Source of the DNA: RGIG3009 sp045653425
GTDB taxonomy: Bacteria > Bacillota > Clostridia > Oscillospirales > Acutalibacteraceae
Reading direction: 5' to 3'
DNA length: 64,000 nucleotides
NCBI GenBank assembly: GCA_045653425.1
Contig: JAZOLU010000008.1
Span: 1-64,000, forward strand
The notes under the pieces are model-generated. The model did not search any database and had not been told where the DNA came from. It was given only the letters and a program-made list of their open reading frames with translations. Both the position numbers and the translations under genes were made by a program. Below, piece after piece: positions 1 through 7,790 of this stretch. How positions within the stretch are numbered: the first letter of the stretch is position 1; the number at the start of each line of letters is the position of its first letter.

Positions 1-22
1 CAGGGTATTGACCCTGAATATA

Positions 23-139
23 GTTGGTGTCGATGGCGGTGAGGGTACACCCGTTCCCATCCCGAACACGGCAGTTAAGCTCACTTGCGCTGACAATACT
101 TGGCTGGCAGCGGCCCGGGAAGATAGGTAGACGCCAACA
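23..139 (+). rRNA. rrf: 5S ribosomal RNA
   Basis: The roughly 117-nt span carries the conserved 5S core (CCCATCCCGAACACGG, and GATAGGTAG near the 3' end). Its ends pair as the terminal helix: GTTGGTGT at 23-30 with ACGCCAAC at 131-138. A terminator follows at once, so this is either the last gene of an rRNA operon whose 16S and 23S lie left of the window, or a solitary 5S gene. The 16-nt hairpin at 1-16 just upstream could be spacer or processing sequence. Confidence 0.93.
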
Positions 140-144
140 CATTC

Positions 145-179
145 AAAAAGCACTCAACCAGATTGGTTGGGTGCTTTTT
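145..179. terminator. Bidirectional intrinsic terminator between 5S rRNA and feoB
   Basis: The arms GCACTCAACCA and TGGTTGGGTGC form a near-perfect stem flanked by AAAAA on the left and TTTTT on the right, so a U-tract is made in both directions. It ends the 5S transcript on + and the feoAB transcript on -, whose last stop lies at 236. Confidence 0.85.
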
Positions 180-235
180 CTTGTCGTTTTGTGAACATGT
201 TTGTTATGGAGAGCGTCGTTTTCTCTGTGCTTGTT

Positions 236-2377
236 TTACGTGAACAAACGGACAAGGGCGGTGAACAGGATACACGCCGTCATAGCCAGTGCAGTGGGAA
301 GCGCAAAGGCAAACGCCGTCCATTTGATGCTACCCGTCTCTTTATGAATGGTGAGTAACGTGGTGGAACACGGCCAATGTAACAGAGAAAACAACATCGT
401 GCTAACCGCCGTAGCCCACGTCCAGCCGTTATCTATAAACAGTTGCTTCATTTCCCAGAGTGTTGTGGTTTCAGTCAGTGTCCCTTGCGAGAGATATACC
501 ATAACGACAATGGGGAGGACAATTTCATTCGCAGGAAACCCCAAAATAAAGGCGATGAGAATAGCACCGTCCAACCCCATTAGATGACCGAGTGGGTCCA
601 GCGCGGCGGCACAGTGGTTTAACAACGAGGCGCCGCCTACGGTGAGATTGGCCAACAACCACAACAGCAATCCGGCGGGAGCGGCTACTGCCGTGGCACG
701 CCCCAGTACAAACAATGTGCGGTCAAACAACGAGCGCACAATGACACGTCCGATTTGCGGGCGGCGGTACGGCGGCAACTCCAATGTGAACGAAGACGGG
801 ATACCACGTAGTACCGTGGCGGAGAGTAAGCGTGTAACAATAAACGTGGTGCCTACCCCTAACACAATTACCATAGTGAGTAGCAGTGCCGACAATACCG
901 AACTACCAAATCCACCGCTGCTACCGACAAAAAAGAGCGTGAGTAGCGTGATGAGTGTGGGAAACCGCCCGTTGCACGGGACAAAATTATTGGTGAGAAT
1001 CGCCAGTAGTCGCTCACGCGGGGAATCGATAATGCGGCAGCCCACCACACCGGCGGCGTTGCAACCGAACCCCATACACATGGTTAACGCCTGCTTGCCG
1101 CACGCGTGACAACGCTGTAATGGGCGGTCAAGATTGTAGGCAATACGCGGCAGATATCCCACGTCTTCCAATAACGTGAACAACGGAAAAAACAAGGCCA
1201 TTGGTGGCAACATCACCGAAACGACCCACGCCAGTACGCGGTAAGCACCCGACACCACGGCGCCGTGCAGCCAATCCGGCGCACCCAGCAGGCGGAATAG
1301 GTCGGTTAACCGGTCTTGCACCCAAAACAGGGCATCTCCCAACAGTTGAGAGGGGTAGTTGGCACCGGTGATGGTCAGCCAAAAAACACCGGCGAGCAGT
1401 AACAACATCAGCGGATAGCCCAGCCATTTTCCGGTGAGTAGGCGGTCAATACGGCGGTCGGTGGCGGCGTAGGTTGCCTTTTCATAGTGTACCGCCATAT
1501 GGGCGATACGTTCCGCTTCGCGCATCAACGTGCCCACCACGTGGTCTTTTAGAGTATCCACATCAATGCCCGCCGTTGCTAACTCTTGTTGTGCTTCATA
1601 TAGCACTTCTGCTACGGCAGGGTTATCCTCCACCGTAAATCCGTGAACGGACGATAGGGTGTTCAGTAGAGTAACATCCTGTTCCAACAGACGAAGTGCC
1701 AACCAACGGCTATTGGGTGCCGCCGGACAACAATCGCGCAATGTTGGTTCCAATCGTGCCACGGCACTTTCGATTGCTACCGAATAATGAAGAGAGGGTG
1801 ACAGTGCCGGTGGGTTATCTATTAACGCATCCAATGCTTGTAACAATCGGCGGAGGCTATCTTTTTTGTGCGCTACCGTACTGACCACCGGCACCCCCAG
1901 TTGCGCCGATAAACGATGGGTATCGATATGGATGCCTTTTCGCCCCGCCTCATCCATTAAGTTTAGGCATACCAATACGCGGTTGGTAATTTCCTTGGTT
2001 TGCAAAACCAAATTCAAATTTCGTTCCAAACACGTGGCATCGCATACCACAATTACCGCATCGGGGTGGCTAAAACACAAAAAATCGCGGGCAACTTCCT
2101 CTTCGGCAGAATGTGCCATAAGTGAATATGTGCCGGGAATATCCACCAGCAGATAATCGTGAAGTGCCGAGCGGCATACGCCGCGGGCATTGGTAACCGT
2201 TTTCCCCGGCCAGTTACCGGTGTGCTGATTCATACCGGTAAGCCCGTTAAATACGGTGCTTTTTCCCACGTTGGGGTTACCGGCCAAGGCAACAATGCGT
2301 TGAGTGGGTGTGTTGCGTTCCAGTGAAAGTCCTCCGTCAATTGCCCCGCGTCCGGAAGCAGTGCCCGTTAGTCCCAT
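236..2377 (-). CDS. feoB: Ferrous iron transport protein B
   Basis: FeoB is the GTPase-linked inner-membrane Fe(II) permease, important under anaerobiosis. The 713-residue product has an N-terminal G domain: P-loop GNPNVGKST at residues 33-41, switch-II DIPGTY, and NLMD as the G4 motif. After a helical linker comes a polytopic region with the family's paired Gate segments, including the Cys-containing MCMGFGCNAAGV stretch. The start is set at ATG 2377 because GGGAGGA lies 6 nt upstream; a longer open frame further upstream only mirrors feoA. It overlaps feoA by 10 nt, which implies translational coupling. The length is normal for FeoB. Confidence 0.95.
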   Translation of the reverse strand: MGLTGTASGRGAIDGGLSLERNTPTQRIVALAGNPNVGKSTVFNGLTGMNQHTGNWPGKTVTNARGVCRSALHDYLLVDIPGTYSLMAHSAEEEVARDFLCFSHPDAVIVVCDATCLERNLNLVLQTKEITNRVLVCLNLMDEAGRKGIHIDTHRLSAQLGVPVVSTVAHKKDSLRRLLQALDALIDNPPALSPSLHYSVAIESAVARLEPTLRDCCPAAPNSRWLALRLLEQDVTLLNTLSSVHGFTVEDNPAVAEVLYEAQQELATAGIDVDTLKDHVVGTLMREAERIAHMAVHYEKATYAATDRRIDRLLTGKWLGYPLMLLLLAGVFWLTITGANYPSQLLGDALFWVQDRLTDLFRLLGAPDWLHGAVVSGAYRVLAWVVSVMLPPMALFFPLFTLLEDVGYLPRIAYNLDRPLQRCHACGKQALTMCMGFGCNAAGVVGCRIIDSPRERLLAILTNNFVPCNGRFPTLITLLTLFFVGSSGGFGSSVLSALLLTMVIVLGVGTTFIVTRLLSATVLRGIPSSFTLELPPYRRPQIGRVIVRSLFDRTLFVLGRATAVAAPAGLLLWLLANLTVGGASLLNHCAAALDPLGHLMGLDGAILIAFILGFPANEIVLPIVVMVYLSQGTLTETTTLWEMKQLFIDNGWTWATAVSTMLFSLLHWPCSTTLLTIHKETGSIKWTAFAFALPTALAMTACILFTALVRLFT

Positions 2378-2619
2378 ACCGTTTCCTCCCGTTCCACGCG
2401 AATGTTGCGGCTGTCCTGTGCGCGAATGGCAATCACCGCACCGCGAATAAGATACGCAGACGGGTCGCCGCCGGGACTGCGCCCTACACATTCTACGGTG
2501 GTGTTTTCTAACAATCCGATATCCAAAAAACGGCGGCGCATAGCGCCGGTTGTATGTATTTGCGCAACCCGTCCTCGCTGGCCGGGGGCGAGTTCATGCA
2601 AGCCGATTAAGGGCATCAT
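2368..2619 (-). CDS. feoA: Ferrous iron transport protein A (SH3-like)
   Basis: This 83-residue cytosolic SH3-like protein is the usual small partner of FeoB. The family pattern is visible: PGQRGRV, then MRRRFLDIGLLENTTVECV and a C-terminal run giving the IRGAVIAIR strand. A GTG four codons upstream (2631) is also in frame, but ATG 2619 has the better spacing from GAGGTG, and the next codon is also ATG. It is the first gene of the feoAB pair and reads into feoB with a 10-nt overlap. I could not find a convincing Fur-type box in the 144 nt separating it from the divergent gene at 2764. Confidence 0.92.
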   Translation of the reverse strand: MMPLIGLHELAPGQRGRVAQIHTTGAMRRRFLDIGLLENTTVECVGRSPGGDPSAYLIRGAVIAIRAQDSRNIRVEREETVWD

Positions 2620-2702
2620 CGCCTCGGACACCTCTTTTCGTTGGAGTTCTCTATCTTTATTTTATGCGGTGGAACCGAGATGGTGAGAGGTTAGAATGTT
2701 GC

Positions 2703-2731
2703 TTGACGGAGGGGGCAAAATGGTGTAAAAT
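2703..2731 (+). promoter_or_regulatory. Sigma-A-type promoter for the CapA-like gene
   Basis: TTGACG at 2703-2708 and TAAAAT at 2726-2731 are separated by 17 nt. The -10 lies 32 nt before the start codon at 2764. Confidence 0.7.
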
Positions 2732-2763
2732 AAGAACATTATAAGGATAGGGGGAGACAAGTT

Positions 2764-4197
2764 ATGCCGCCCAGAAAACACGAAAGGATACGTCGCCGCA
2801 AGAAAAATTTGCGGCGGCTGTTGGTCTTGGTTATTCTTGTTTCGATTATAGCATTGTTGGTAGTGGGCGTGGTCGCGGCTATCGGTGCGCTGCGTAACGC
2901 GATAGGGGGCGGTGCTTCTGCCACCACAACCACCACCGGCCCGCGTGAACCTAAGGTAACTGCTACGGCTACCGTGGGCAATTCCGGCGATATTCTCATT
3001 CACACGCCGGTGCTTCGCTCGGCCAAAGTTTCCAGCGGAGTGTATGATTTTGCGCCGATGTTTCAGTATATGACACCGTATGTTAAGGCAATGGATTACG
3101 CCGCTATTAATATGGAATTCGGCATTGGCAAGGGTGAGAGCGACTATTATCAACCGGAAATGTTGTTCCGCGTGCCCACCTCGTTGGTAGACACTGTCAT
3201 CGATACCGGTTATACACTGGGTTTGTGCGCCAACAACCACGTTAGCAACGGCAGCAGTTTATCGTTTACGGCGAACACCTATGTCGAAAGGCAGTGGGAT
3301 TTTATTGGATTGCGTGCCTCAAAAACAGACAAGCGGTATTTGGTAAAAGATGTTAACGGCATTAAATTGGGTTTTGTGAACTATACTTATGGTGCGGCAA
3401 CGTCTACCACCACGTTGGTCAACTATTTTTCCACCGCCAATTTGGAGGCCTTTTACAACGATATGCAGCAGCAAATGGCGGATATGAAAGCAGACGGTGC
3501 CGAGGCCATTGTGCTGTATATTCACTGGGGTAACGAATACGCGCTCACCCCCAACACCTACCAAACCACCATAGCCAACAAACTGTGCGAAATGGGTGTG
3601 GACGTGATTGTTGGCGGGCATCCGCACAAAATTCAACCGTTGGAACTCATTACCGCCGAAAACGGAAACCGCACGGTGTGCTTGTATTCTATGGGCAATT
3701 TCCTGTCTAACCAGACTATTGAGGCAATGTACGGCGGCAGTTCCAAAACGTCTTCCGGCAACGATTGGCAGTTGGGTGGCAAATGCAACTACCGCGATGT
3801 TAAGAGCCGTTACAATGACCCCAACTACGGCAAACACGAAAAGGATTGTAACGACAACGGCCATACCGAAGATGGGTTGTTGTTTGAATACACATTCTCG
3901 CGCTATGAGGACGGCACGGTGATGCTCAGCAGCGTGGACGTGTTGCCCACTTGGTGTTATGTAAAAAATAAAACGTACACCGTTATTCCGTTGGACAAGC
4001 AAGCCGACTGGCAGCAGGATTTTGGTGTGGCCGCCGAGGATATTGTGTTTGCGGAGCGGTCCTACGAGCGCACCATGGCGTTGGTAGGAGACGGTATTAC
4101 GCAAATTAACGCGTTGTGTGAGCAGAACATTAACCAATTTGTGGAAGAGTTTAAGCAGGCGCAGTTGCCTGCCACCACTGCCGCAACAACCAAGTAA
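2764..4197 (+). CDS. CapA-family metallophosphatase-fold protein
   Basis: The 477-residue product has a basic N-terminus followed by one membrane segment (about residues 20-43), then a low-complexity Ala/Thr linker and an extracellular domain of the CapA/YwtB type. Diagnostic motifs are GDILIH near the domain start, INMEF, ANNH, IHWGNEY and VGGHPH, which supply the His/Asp/Asn metal ligands of this calcineurin-like fold. CapA proteins are best known from poly-gamma-glutamate capsule export, but no capB or capC lies nearby, so the substrate is unknown. A Thr/Ala-rich tail ends the protein. GGGGGAGA precedes the ATG by 6 nt. It is 12 nt upstream of a serine hydrolase gene, probably in one operon. 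Confidence 0.85.
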   Translation: MPPRKHERIRRRKKNLRRLLVLVILVSIIALLVVGVVAAIGALRNAIGGGASATTTTTGPREPKVTATATVGNSGDILIHTPVLRSAKVSSGVYDFAPMFQYMTPYVKAMDYAAINMEFGIGKGESDYYQPEMLFRVPTSLVDTVIDTGYTLGLCANNHVSNGSSLSFTANTYVERQWDFIGLRASKTDKRYLVKDVNGIKLGFVNYTYGAATSTTTLVNYFSTANLEAFYNDMQQQMADMKADGAEAIVLYIHWGNEYALTPNTYQTTIANKLCEMGVDVIVGGHPHKIQPLELITAENGNRTVCLYSMGNFLSNQTIEAMYGGSSKTSSGNDWQLGGKCNYRDVKSRYNDPNYGKHEKDCNDNGHTEDGLLFEYTFSRYEDGTVMLSSVDVLPTWCYVKNKTYTVIPLDKQADWQQDFGVAAEDIVFAERSYERTMALVGDGITQINALCEQNINQFVEEFKQAQLPATTAATTK

Positions 4198-4209
4198 GAG
4201 GAGAACGGT

Positions 4210-5973
4210 ATGAGTTTGCGCACGGTAAACCGTATGTTATCCATGTTATCCCGCACGTATGACCCTAAAAAAAGCACGGTGCCGTTGGTATTCAATGCAC
4301 CGCAAAAGCCGCCGTGCCACCGTATTACGGTGGCACGGCCGTTTGTGCGTGTTGCGCCGGAGGAACAGGGCGTTTCTTCCGATACCGTTGCCGAATTTTT
4401 GCGTGCATTGCGGGACGACCGCACGCTGAATATGCACAGTGTATTGGTGTTGCGCGGCGGTCAAATGATTGCGCAAGCAACTTTTGGCGAGCAGGATGCC
4501 GGATTGTGGAAAATGACATTTTCCGCCTGCAAAAGCATTATTTCGCTGGCAGTAGGAATGTTGGTGGATGAAGGGAAACTCGCGTTGAGCGACCACGTGG
4601 TGGAGTTCTTTCCCGACAAAACCACACCCGTTTCGCGGCTAAAATACAAGGAATTAACGGTGGAGCACTTGCTCACAATGACCAGCGGTGCCGCCTTTAA
4701 TGAGGCGGGTGCCGTAACAGAAACCGATTGGGTTCGCGCTTTTTTTGCCGCCGCGCCTACCACCAAACCGGGGCAGACGTTCAATTATAATAGCTTAAAT
4801 TCTTATTTACTGGCGGCGCTCATACAGCGAGTGAGCGGGCAAACCGTGTGCGAATTTTTAACGTCGCGCTTGTTTGCGCCGCTGGGCATTACGGAATATT
4901 TTTGGGAGACCTGCCCGGAAGGCATTGAAAAAGGCGGCTGGGGCTTGTATATGGGTGCCGAGGATTTGGCCAAAATTGGGCAATTGGTGTTGCAACAAGG
5001 CGTGTGGAACGGACAGCGTTTGATATCCGCAGAATGGTTAATCGCCGCTACCGTCTGCCACGCAGTGGCACCGCATAGTTACGGCAATTTTAATTACGGG
5101 TATCAAATCTGGTGTGGGCGAGAGCAACCCTGTTTTTTGTTTAATGGAATGATGGGGCAAAACGTATTGGGTTTTCCGCATAACGGCGTGCTGCTGGTAA
5201 CCCACGCCGGCAACGACGAACTGTTCCAGCAAAGCCGTTATTTTGAACTGGCAGAGCGGTATTTCGGCGGGAAATTCCCTGCCGTGTTGCCGCGCAATCC
5301 GGCGGCCGAACAACATTTGGCACAAACGGTGGCTGCTCTGTGTTCCGGCACATCGGCTGCACCGAACGAGCCGTGGTGGCGGCGGTTGTTTGCGCCCAAG
5401 CGTGAGCCGCTCCCCCCACTTTGTCGGCAGTTAAACGGGGTAACTTTGGCGGCGGACGAAACGGACGCCGCTTCGGTGGGATTACTGCCGATGATGATGC
5501 AGACAACCCAAAACAACTATGCTTCAGGTTTAAGCCGCATTGCTTTTGCGGTGGAAAAGGATACGTTGGTGATGACATACACCGAACGGGAAGATACGCA
5601 TCGAGTGGATATCGGGTTTGGCACGGCGTGCGACGGAGAAGTGTATTTCCGCGGTGAGCCATACCGTATTCGTACGTTGGGGCGCGTGGCGACCAACGAG
5701 GATGGTGTGGATGTGCTGGTGGTGACGATTGATTTTGTGGAAACGCCATCCACTCGTCAACTGCGGTTCTATTTTGAGGAGGACGGGGTGCGCTTACGGC
5801 AAACGGAGCACCCCGGCGAGCCGCTTTTGGCGTTGTTCCGTAGTGAGCTGCGCCGCTCGTTGGAAAAGCAACCGCTGGTGGGCGCGGCGGTGGAAAAATT
5901 GGATGAGGATTATTTAATTTACCGAACCCGCCGTATTTGGGCACCGGAAGTACAGTTGCAACCGGAGAAATAA
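4210..5973 (+). CDS. Serine hydrolase, class C beta-lactamase fold
   Basis: The 587-residue protein has a penicillin-binding-protein-like N-terminal half. The nucleophile motif SxxK is S105-A-C-K108, preceded by hydrophobic strand residues, and the YNSLNSY segment near residue 197 supplies the Tyr-type second motif. Such proteins are esterases or peptidases rather than true beta-lactamases in most cases. The C-terminal third (after about residue 400) is a separate beta-rich region of unknown role. No signal peptide is obvious, so it may be cytoplasmic or exported by an unusual route. The start has AGGAG 6 nt upstream. It is likely cotranscribed with the CapA-like gene before it and ends at the strong terminator at 6004. 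Confidence 0.83.
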   Translation: MSLRTVNRMLSMLSRTYDPKKSTVPLVFNAPQKPPCHRITVARPFVRVAPEEQGVSSDTVAEFLRALRDDRTLNMHSVLVLRGGQMIAQATFGEQDAGLWKMTFSACKSIISLAVGMLVDEGKLALSDHVVEFFPDKTTPVSRLKYKELTVEHLLTMTSGAAFNEAGAVTETDWVRAFFAAAPTTKPGQTFNYNSLNSYLLAALIQRVSGQTVCEFLTSRLFAPLGITEYFWETCPEGIEKGGWGLYMGAEDLAKIGQLVLQQGVWNGQRLISAEWLIAATVCHAVAPHSYGNFNYGYQIWCGREQPCFLFNGMMGQNVLGFPHNGVLLVTHAGNDELFQQSRYFELAERYFGGKFPAVLPRNPAAEQHLAQTVAALCSGTSAAPNEPWWRRLFAPKREPLPPLCRQLNGVTLAADETDAASVGLLPMMMQTTQNNYASGLSRIAFAVEKDTLVMTYTEREDTHRVDIGFGTACDGEVYFRGEPYRIRTLGRVATNEDGVDVLVVTIDFVETPSTRQLRFYFEEDGVRLRQTEHPGEPLLALFRSELRRSLEKQPLVGAAVEKLDEDYLIYRTRRIWAPEVQLQPEK

Positions 5974-6003
5974 GAAACGCGCGGCTGATGTCATTTTATC
6001 GTT

Positions 6004-6039
6004 AAAAAAAGCACCAAGTTAAAACTTGGTGCTTTTTTT
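6004..6039. terminator. Bidirectional intrinsic terminator
   Basis: AAAAAAAGCACCAAGTT pairs perfectly with AACTTGGTGCTTTTTTT around a 2-nt AA loop. It serves the serine hydrolase on + and tRNA-Gln on -. Confidence 0.92.
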
Positions 6040-6040
6040 G

Positions 6041-6114
6041 TGGCTGCGGAACTAGGAATCGAACCTAGACAAACAGATTCAGAGACTGTCGTGCTACCTT
6101 TACACAATTCCGCA
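6041..6114 (-). tRNA. tRNA-Gln (anticodon CUG)
   Basis: On the minus strand the 74-nt cloverleaf reads acceptor TGCGGAA/TTCCGCA, D-arm GTGT-loop-GCAC, anticodon arm ACAGT-CTCTGAA-TCTGT, and T-arm CTAGG-TTCGATT-CCTAG, with CCA encoded. The loop places CTG at positions 34-36, giving Gln (CAG codons). The U-A first acceptor pair is typical of bacterial tRNA-Gln. The 31:39 pair in the anticodon stem is T-T, a mismatch. A consensus promoter lies directly upstream. Confidence 0.93.
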
Positions 6115-6133
6115 ATGGTGTAAACCGTGTTAT

Positions 6134-6161
6134 ATTATACCCAATTTTTCACATTTGTCAA
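6134..6161 (-). promoter_or_regulatory. Strong sigma-A promoter for tRNA-Gln
   Basis: Read on the minus strand, TTGACA (6156-6161) and TATAAT (6134-6139) are both exact consensus with a 16-nt spacer. The -10 hexamer is about 19 nt from the tRNA 5' end. Confidence 0.88.
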
Positions 6162-6254
6162 GGGGAAATGCGGAAAAAGTGACATTGGTGGTTAGATTTT
6201 ATTTGTCATCGTGTATGCGGGGTTTGTATGGTGTTGCATTATCTTACAAGCAGA

Positions 6255-6289
6255 GATAATGCCGGAGGCACCAGTCCTCCGGCATTATC
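6255..6289 (-). terminator. Stem-loop after the SASP gene
   Basis: A perfect 14-bp inverted repeat, GATAATGCCGGAGG against its complement, encloses a 7-nt loop 19 nt after the SASP stop codon. No U-tract follows, so it may act mainly as an mRNA-stabilising 3' hairpin. Confidence 0.65.
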
Positions 6290-6308
6290 CTGGACGAAAC
6301 GCTGAAAA

Positions 6309-6500
6309 TTACTTCAAGCTGTTTTCGTACTGCTCAACCATCTTTTTGACCATCTGGCCGCCGATAGAACCGGCCTGCTTGGAGGTCAAGTCACCGTTGT
6401 AACCCTGTTTCAGAGTCACGCCAACCTCGTTCGCCGCTTCCATCTTGAAACGGTTGAGACCTTCGCGAGCCTCGGGAACCATGCTGTTTTTGCTGGACAT
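6309..6500 (-). CDS. Alpha/beta-type small acid-soluble spore protein
   Basis: The 63-residue product coats DNA in the forespore and protects it from UV and depurination, then is degraded at germination by the GPR protease. The family signature is complete: EAREGLNRFKMEAANEVGV in the first half, with the EVGV segment near the GPR cleavage region, and SKQAGSIGGQMVKKMVEQYE in the second. GAGGAG lies 8 nt before ATG 6500; a GTG three codons upstream is too close to that site. It is monocistronic, with a stem-loop behind it. A forespore sigma-G promoter is expected, but I could not place one with confidence. Confidence 0.95.
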   Translation of the reverse strand: MSSKNSMVPEAREGLNRFKMEAANEVGVTLKQGYNGDLTSKQAGSIGGQMVKKMVEQYENSLK

Positions 6501-6649
6501 ACGATACACTCCTCAAAACTGATTTTGGCTTTTGCCTATATTTGAATCTTGCGTTTGCAGTAGTAGTGTATGTCCGTTATCGCGAATTATATGTGACAAT
6601 TTATGCAAGCATTTCGTTTTTTTACCAGCTAAATCGCACTTAATAATGG

Positions 6650-7438
6650 TCAAGTGGTTGCTTTTTGTTCCAAATATTCCTCCAAGGCCAACCCTGAGCG
6701 ATTGATGTCTTTTGCGGTGTTAATACCAACAAAACGCCAATGCCAGGATTCATACATAATACCCGTGACGGCGGTCTTATCGGCGGGATAACGCAAAATA
6801 AATCCGTAATTTTCCGCATTGGCTTTTAGCCAACGAAATGCATCGGTGCTTTCAAATCTCGATGAAGCAGTGTTAAAATCAATGGCCAGTCCCGTTTGAT
6901 GTTCGCTGGTGCCGGGGCGAGCAACAGCGCTTGCCGCCACCGTCTCCGCCTGTTCCGCGGGGGTACCTGCGTTGATAACTCGTTGCACCTTATTGTTAAA
7001 CAGATTTTTTTGGGTCGCGTACGAGCGATAGGGGGAACGAACATATAATTTTACCCCGTCCGCATGCGCCGCCTCCACCATAGCAATCACATAGGGATAG
7101 ATGCCACCGTCAATCTGTTTAAGACTACCGTTCAAATATTTGTTGGGAATGGTTACCAGTGCCTTGGTGTTATCGTAATCTGCGGGGAGCGGATGCTCCG
7201 CATTGACCAACAGCAACCGCGAATAGGAAGGGTCCAGCGAAACGGATGCCTGCGTAGGTGCAGGGAATACATTGAGAATGGTCGTTGTCGTGGTGGCCGC
7301 GGCCATAACGGCGGTTGTCGTAACTGTTGTGACAGTGGTCGGTGCGGTTGAGGTTGTCATTGTGACAGGTTCTTGCCCACAACCCGCCAAGACCACACAC
7401 AAAGCCGCAATCAAAAATTGCGCAAGAAGCCGTTTCAT
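6650..7438 (-). CDS. VanY-type D-alanyl-D-alanine carboxypeptidase lipoprotein (M15B)
   Basis: The 262-residue protein begins with a lipoprotein signal ending in the lipobox LAGC (Cys20), followed by a long Thr/Ala/Val linker that should tether the domain to the membrane. The peptidase domain carries the M15 zinc signature: SEHQTGLAIDF (first His and Asp ligands), and ESWHWRFVG (catalytic Glu-type and third His), plus the SPYRSYATQ substrate-side motif. It would trim the terminal D-Ala from cell-wall stem peptides. No vanHAX or vanRS genes are present, so there is no sign of a glycopeptide resistance cluster. AGAGGG lies about 11 nt before the ATG. Confidence 0.92.
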   Translation of the reverse strand: MKRLLAQFLIAALCVVLAGCGQEPVTMTTSTAPTTVTTVTTTAVMAAATTTTTILNVFPAPTQASVSLDPSYSRLLLVNAEHPLPADYDNTKALVTIPNKYLNGSLKQIDGGIYPYVIAMVEAAHADGVKLYVRSPYRSYATQKNLFNNKVQRVINAGTPAEQAETVAASAVARPGTSEHQTGLAIDFNTASSRFESTDAFRWLKANAENYGFILRYPADKTAVTGIMYESWHWRFVGINTAKDINRSGLALEEYLEQKATT

Positions 7439-7471
7439 TGTTATCGCTCACCCTCTTTTTAATCTGTTCCC

Positions 7472-7500
7472 ATCATAACACACCAAAGGACAGAAAACAA
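7472..7500 (-). promoter_or_regulatory. Promoter for the VanY-type gene
   Basis: On the minus strand TTGTTT (7495-7500) and TATGAT (7472-7477) are 17 nt apart, with the -10 ending 33 nt before the start codon. Confidence 0.55.
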
Positions 7501-7512
7501 CAAAATTCGCCA

Positions 7513-7547
7513 AAAACAAAAAGCATCGCCTATTTGGGCGGTGCTTT
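7513..7547 (-). terminator. Intrinsic terminator of the hflX-small protein unit
   Basis: An 11-bp stem (AAAGCATCGCC with GGCGGTGCTTT, one G-U pair) is followed on the minus strand by TTTTTGTTTTT. Confidence 0.82.
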
Positions 7548-7574
7548 CAGTCGGTTCGAGGGTGTCGGTTTCGG

Positions 7575-7748
7575 CTATAAATCGTCGGCGTCTTGCTCCG
7601 GCGTTTCGTAGTTTTGTGCCGTACCGGTGTAACTGCCCAATACGTCGGACACAATATCACCGCGCCCTTGATTGGGCAATGTATGGGCACTGTTTTCTGC
7701 CGTGTTTTCCATTTTAACGCGAATACGACGATGCGGTTTCTTTTGCAT
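7575..7748 (-). CDS. Small conserved protein of unknown function
   Basis: This 57-residue protein has a basic start (MQKKPHRRIRVK) and an acidic tail ending in PEQDADDL, joined by DVLGSYTGTA. I recall small clostridial proteins with the same GSYTG ... QDADDL tail, but I cannot name a function. ATG 7748 is chosen because GGGAG lies about 10 nt upstream; a GTG three codons earlier is closer to that site. It sits 42 nt after hflX and before a strong terminator, so it is probably cotranscribed with hflX. Confidence 0.7.
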   Translation of the reverse strand: MQKKPHRRIRVKMENTAENSAHTLPNQGRGDIVSDVLGSYTGTAQNYETPEQDADDL

Positions 7749-7790
7749 AGTTGCCACACTCCCTATTTTGGTGTTAGGGTTAGTATGGCA

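Noticed and set aside
642..1109. 155-codon open frame on + opposite feoB
   Set aside because: It lies wholly within feoB, has no ribosome binding site, and its translation has no recognisable motif.
5141..5944. 267-codon open frame on - opposite the serine hydrolase
   Set aside because: Pro/Arg-rich translation typical of the antisense of a GC-skewed coding region; no start signal.
6650..7438. Vancomycin-resistance cluster suggested by the VanY-type gene
   Set aside because: No vanH, vanA-type ligase, vanX or vanRS nearby; VanY-type peptidases are common housekeeping enzymes.
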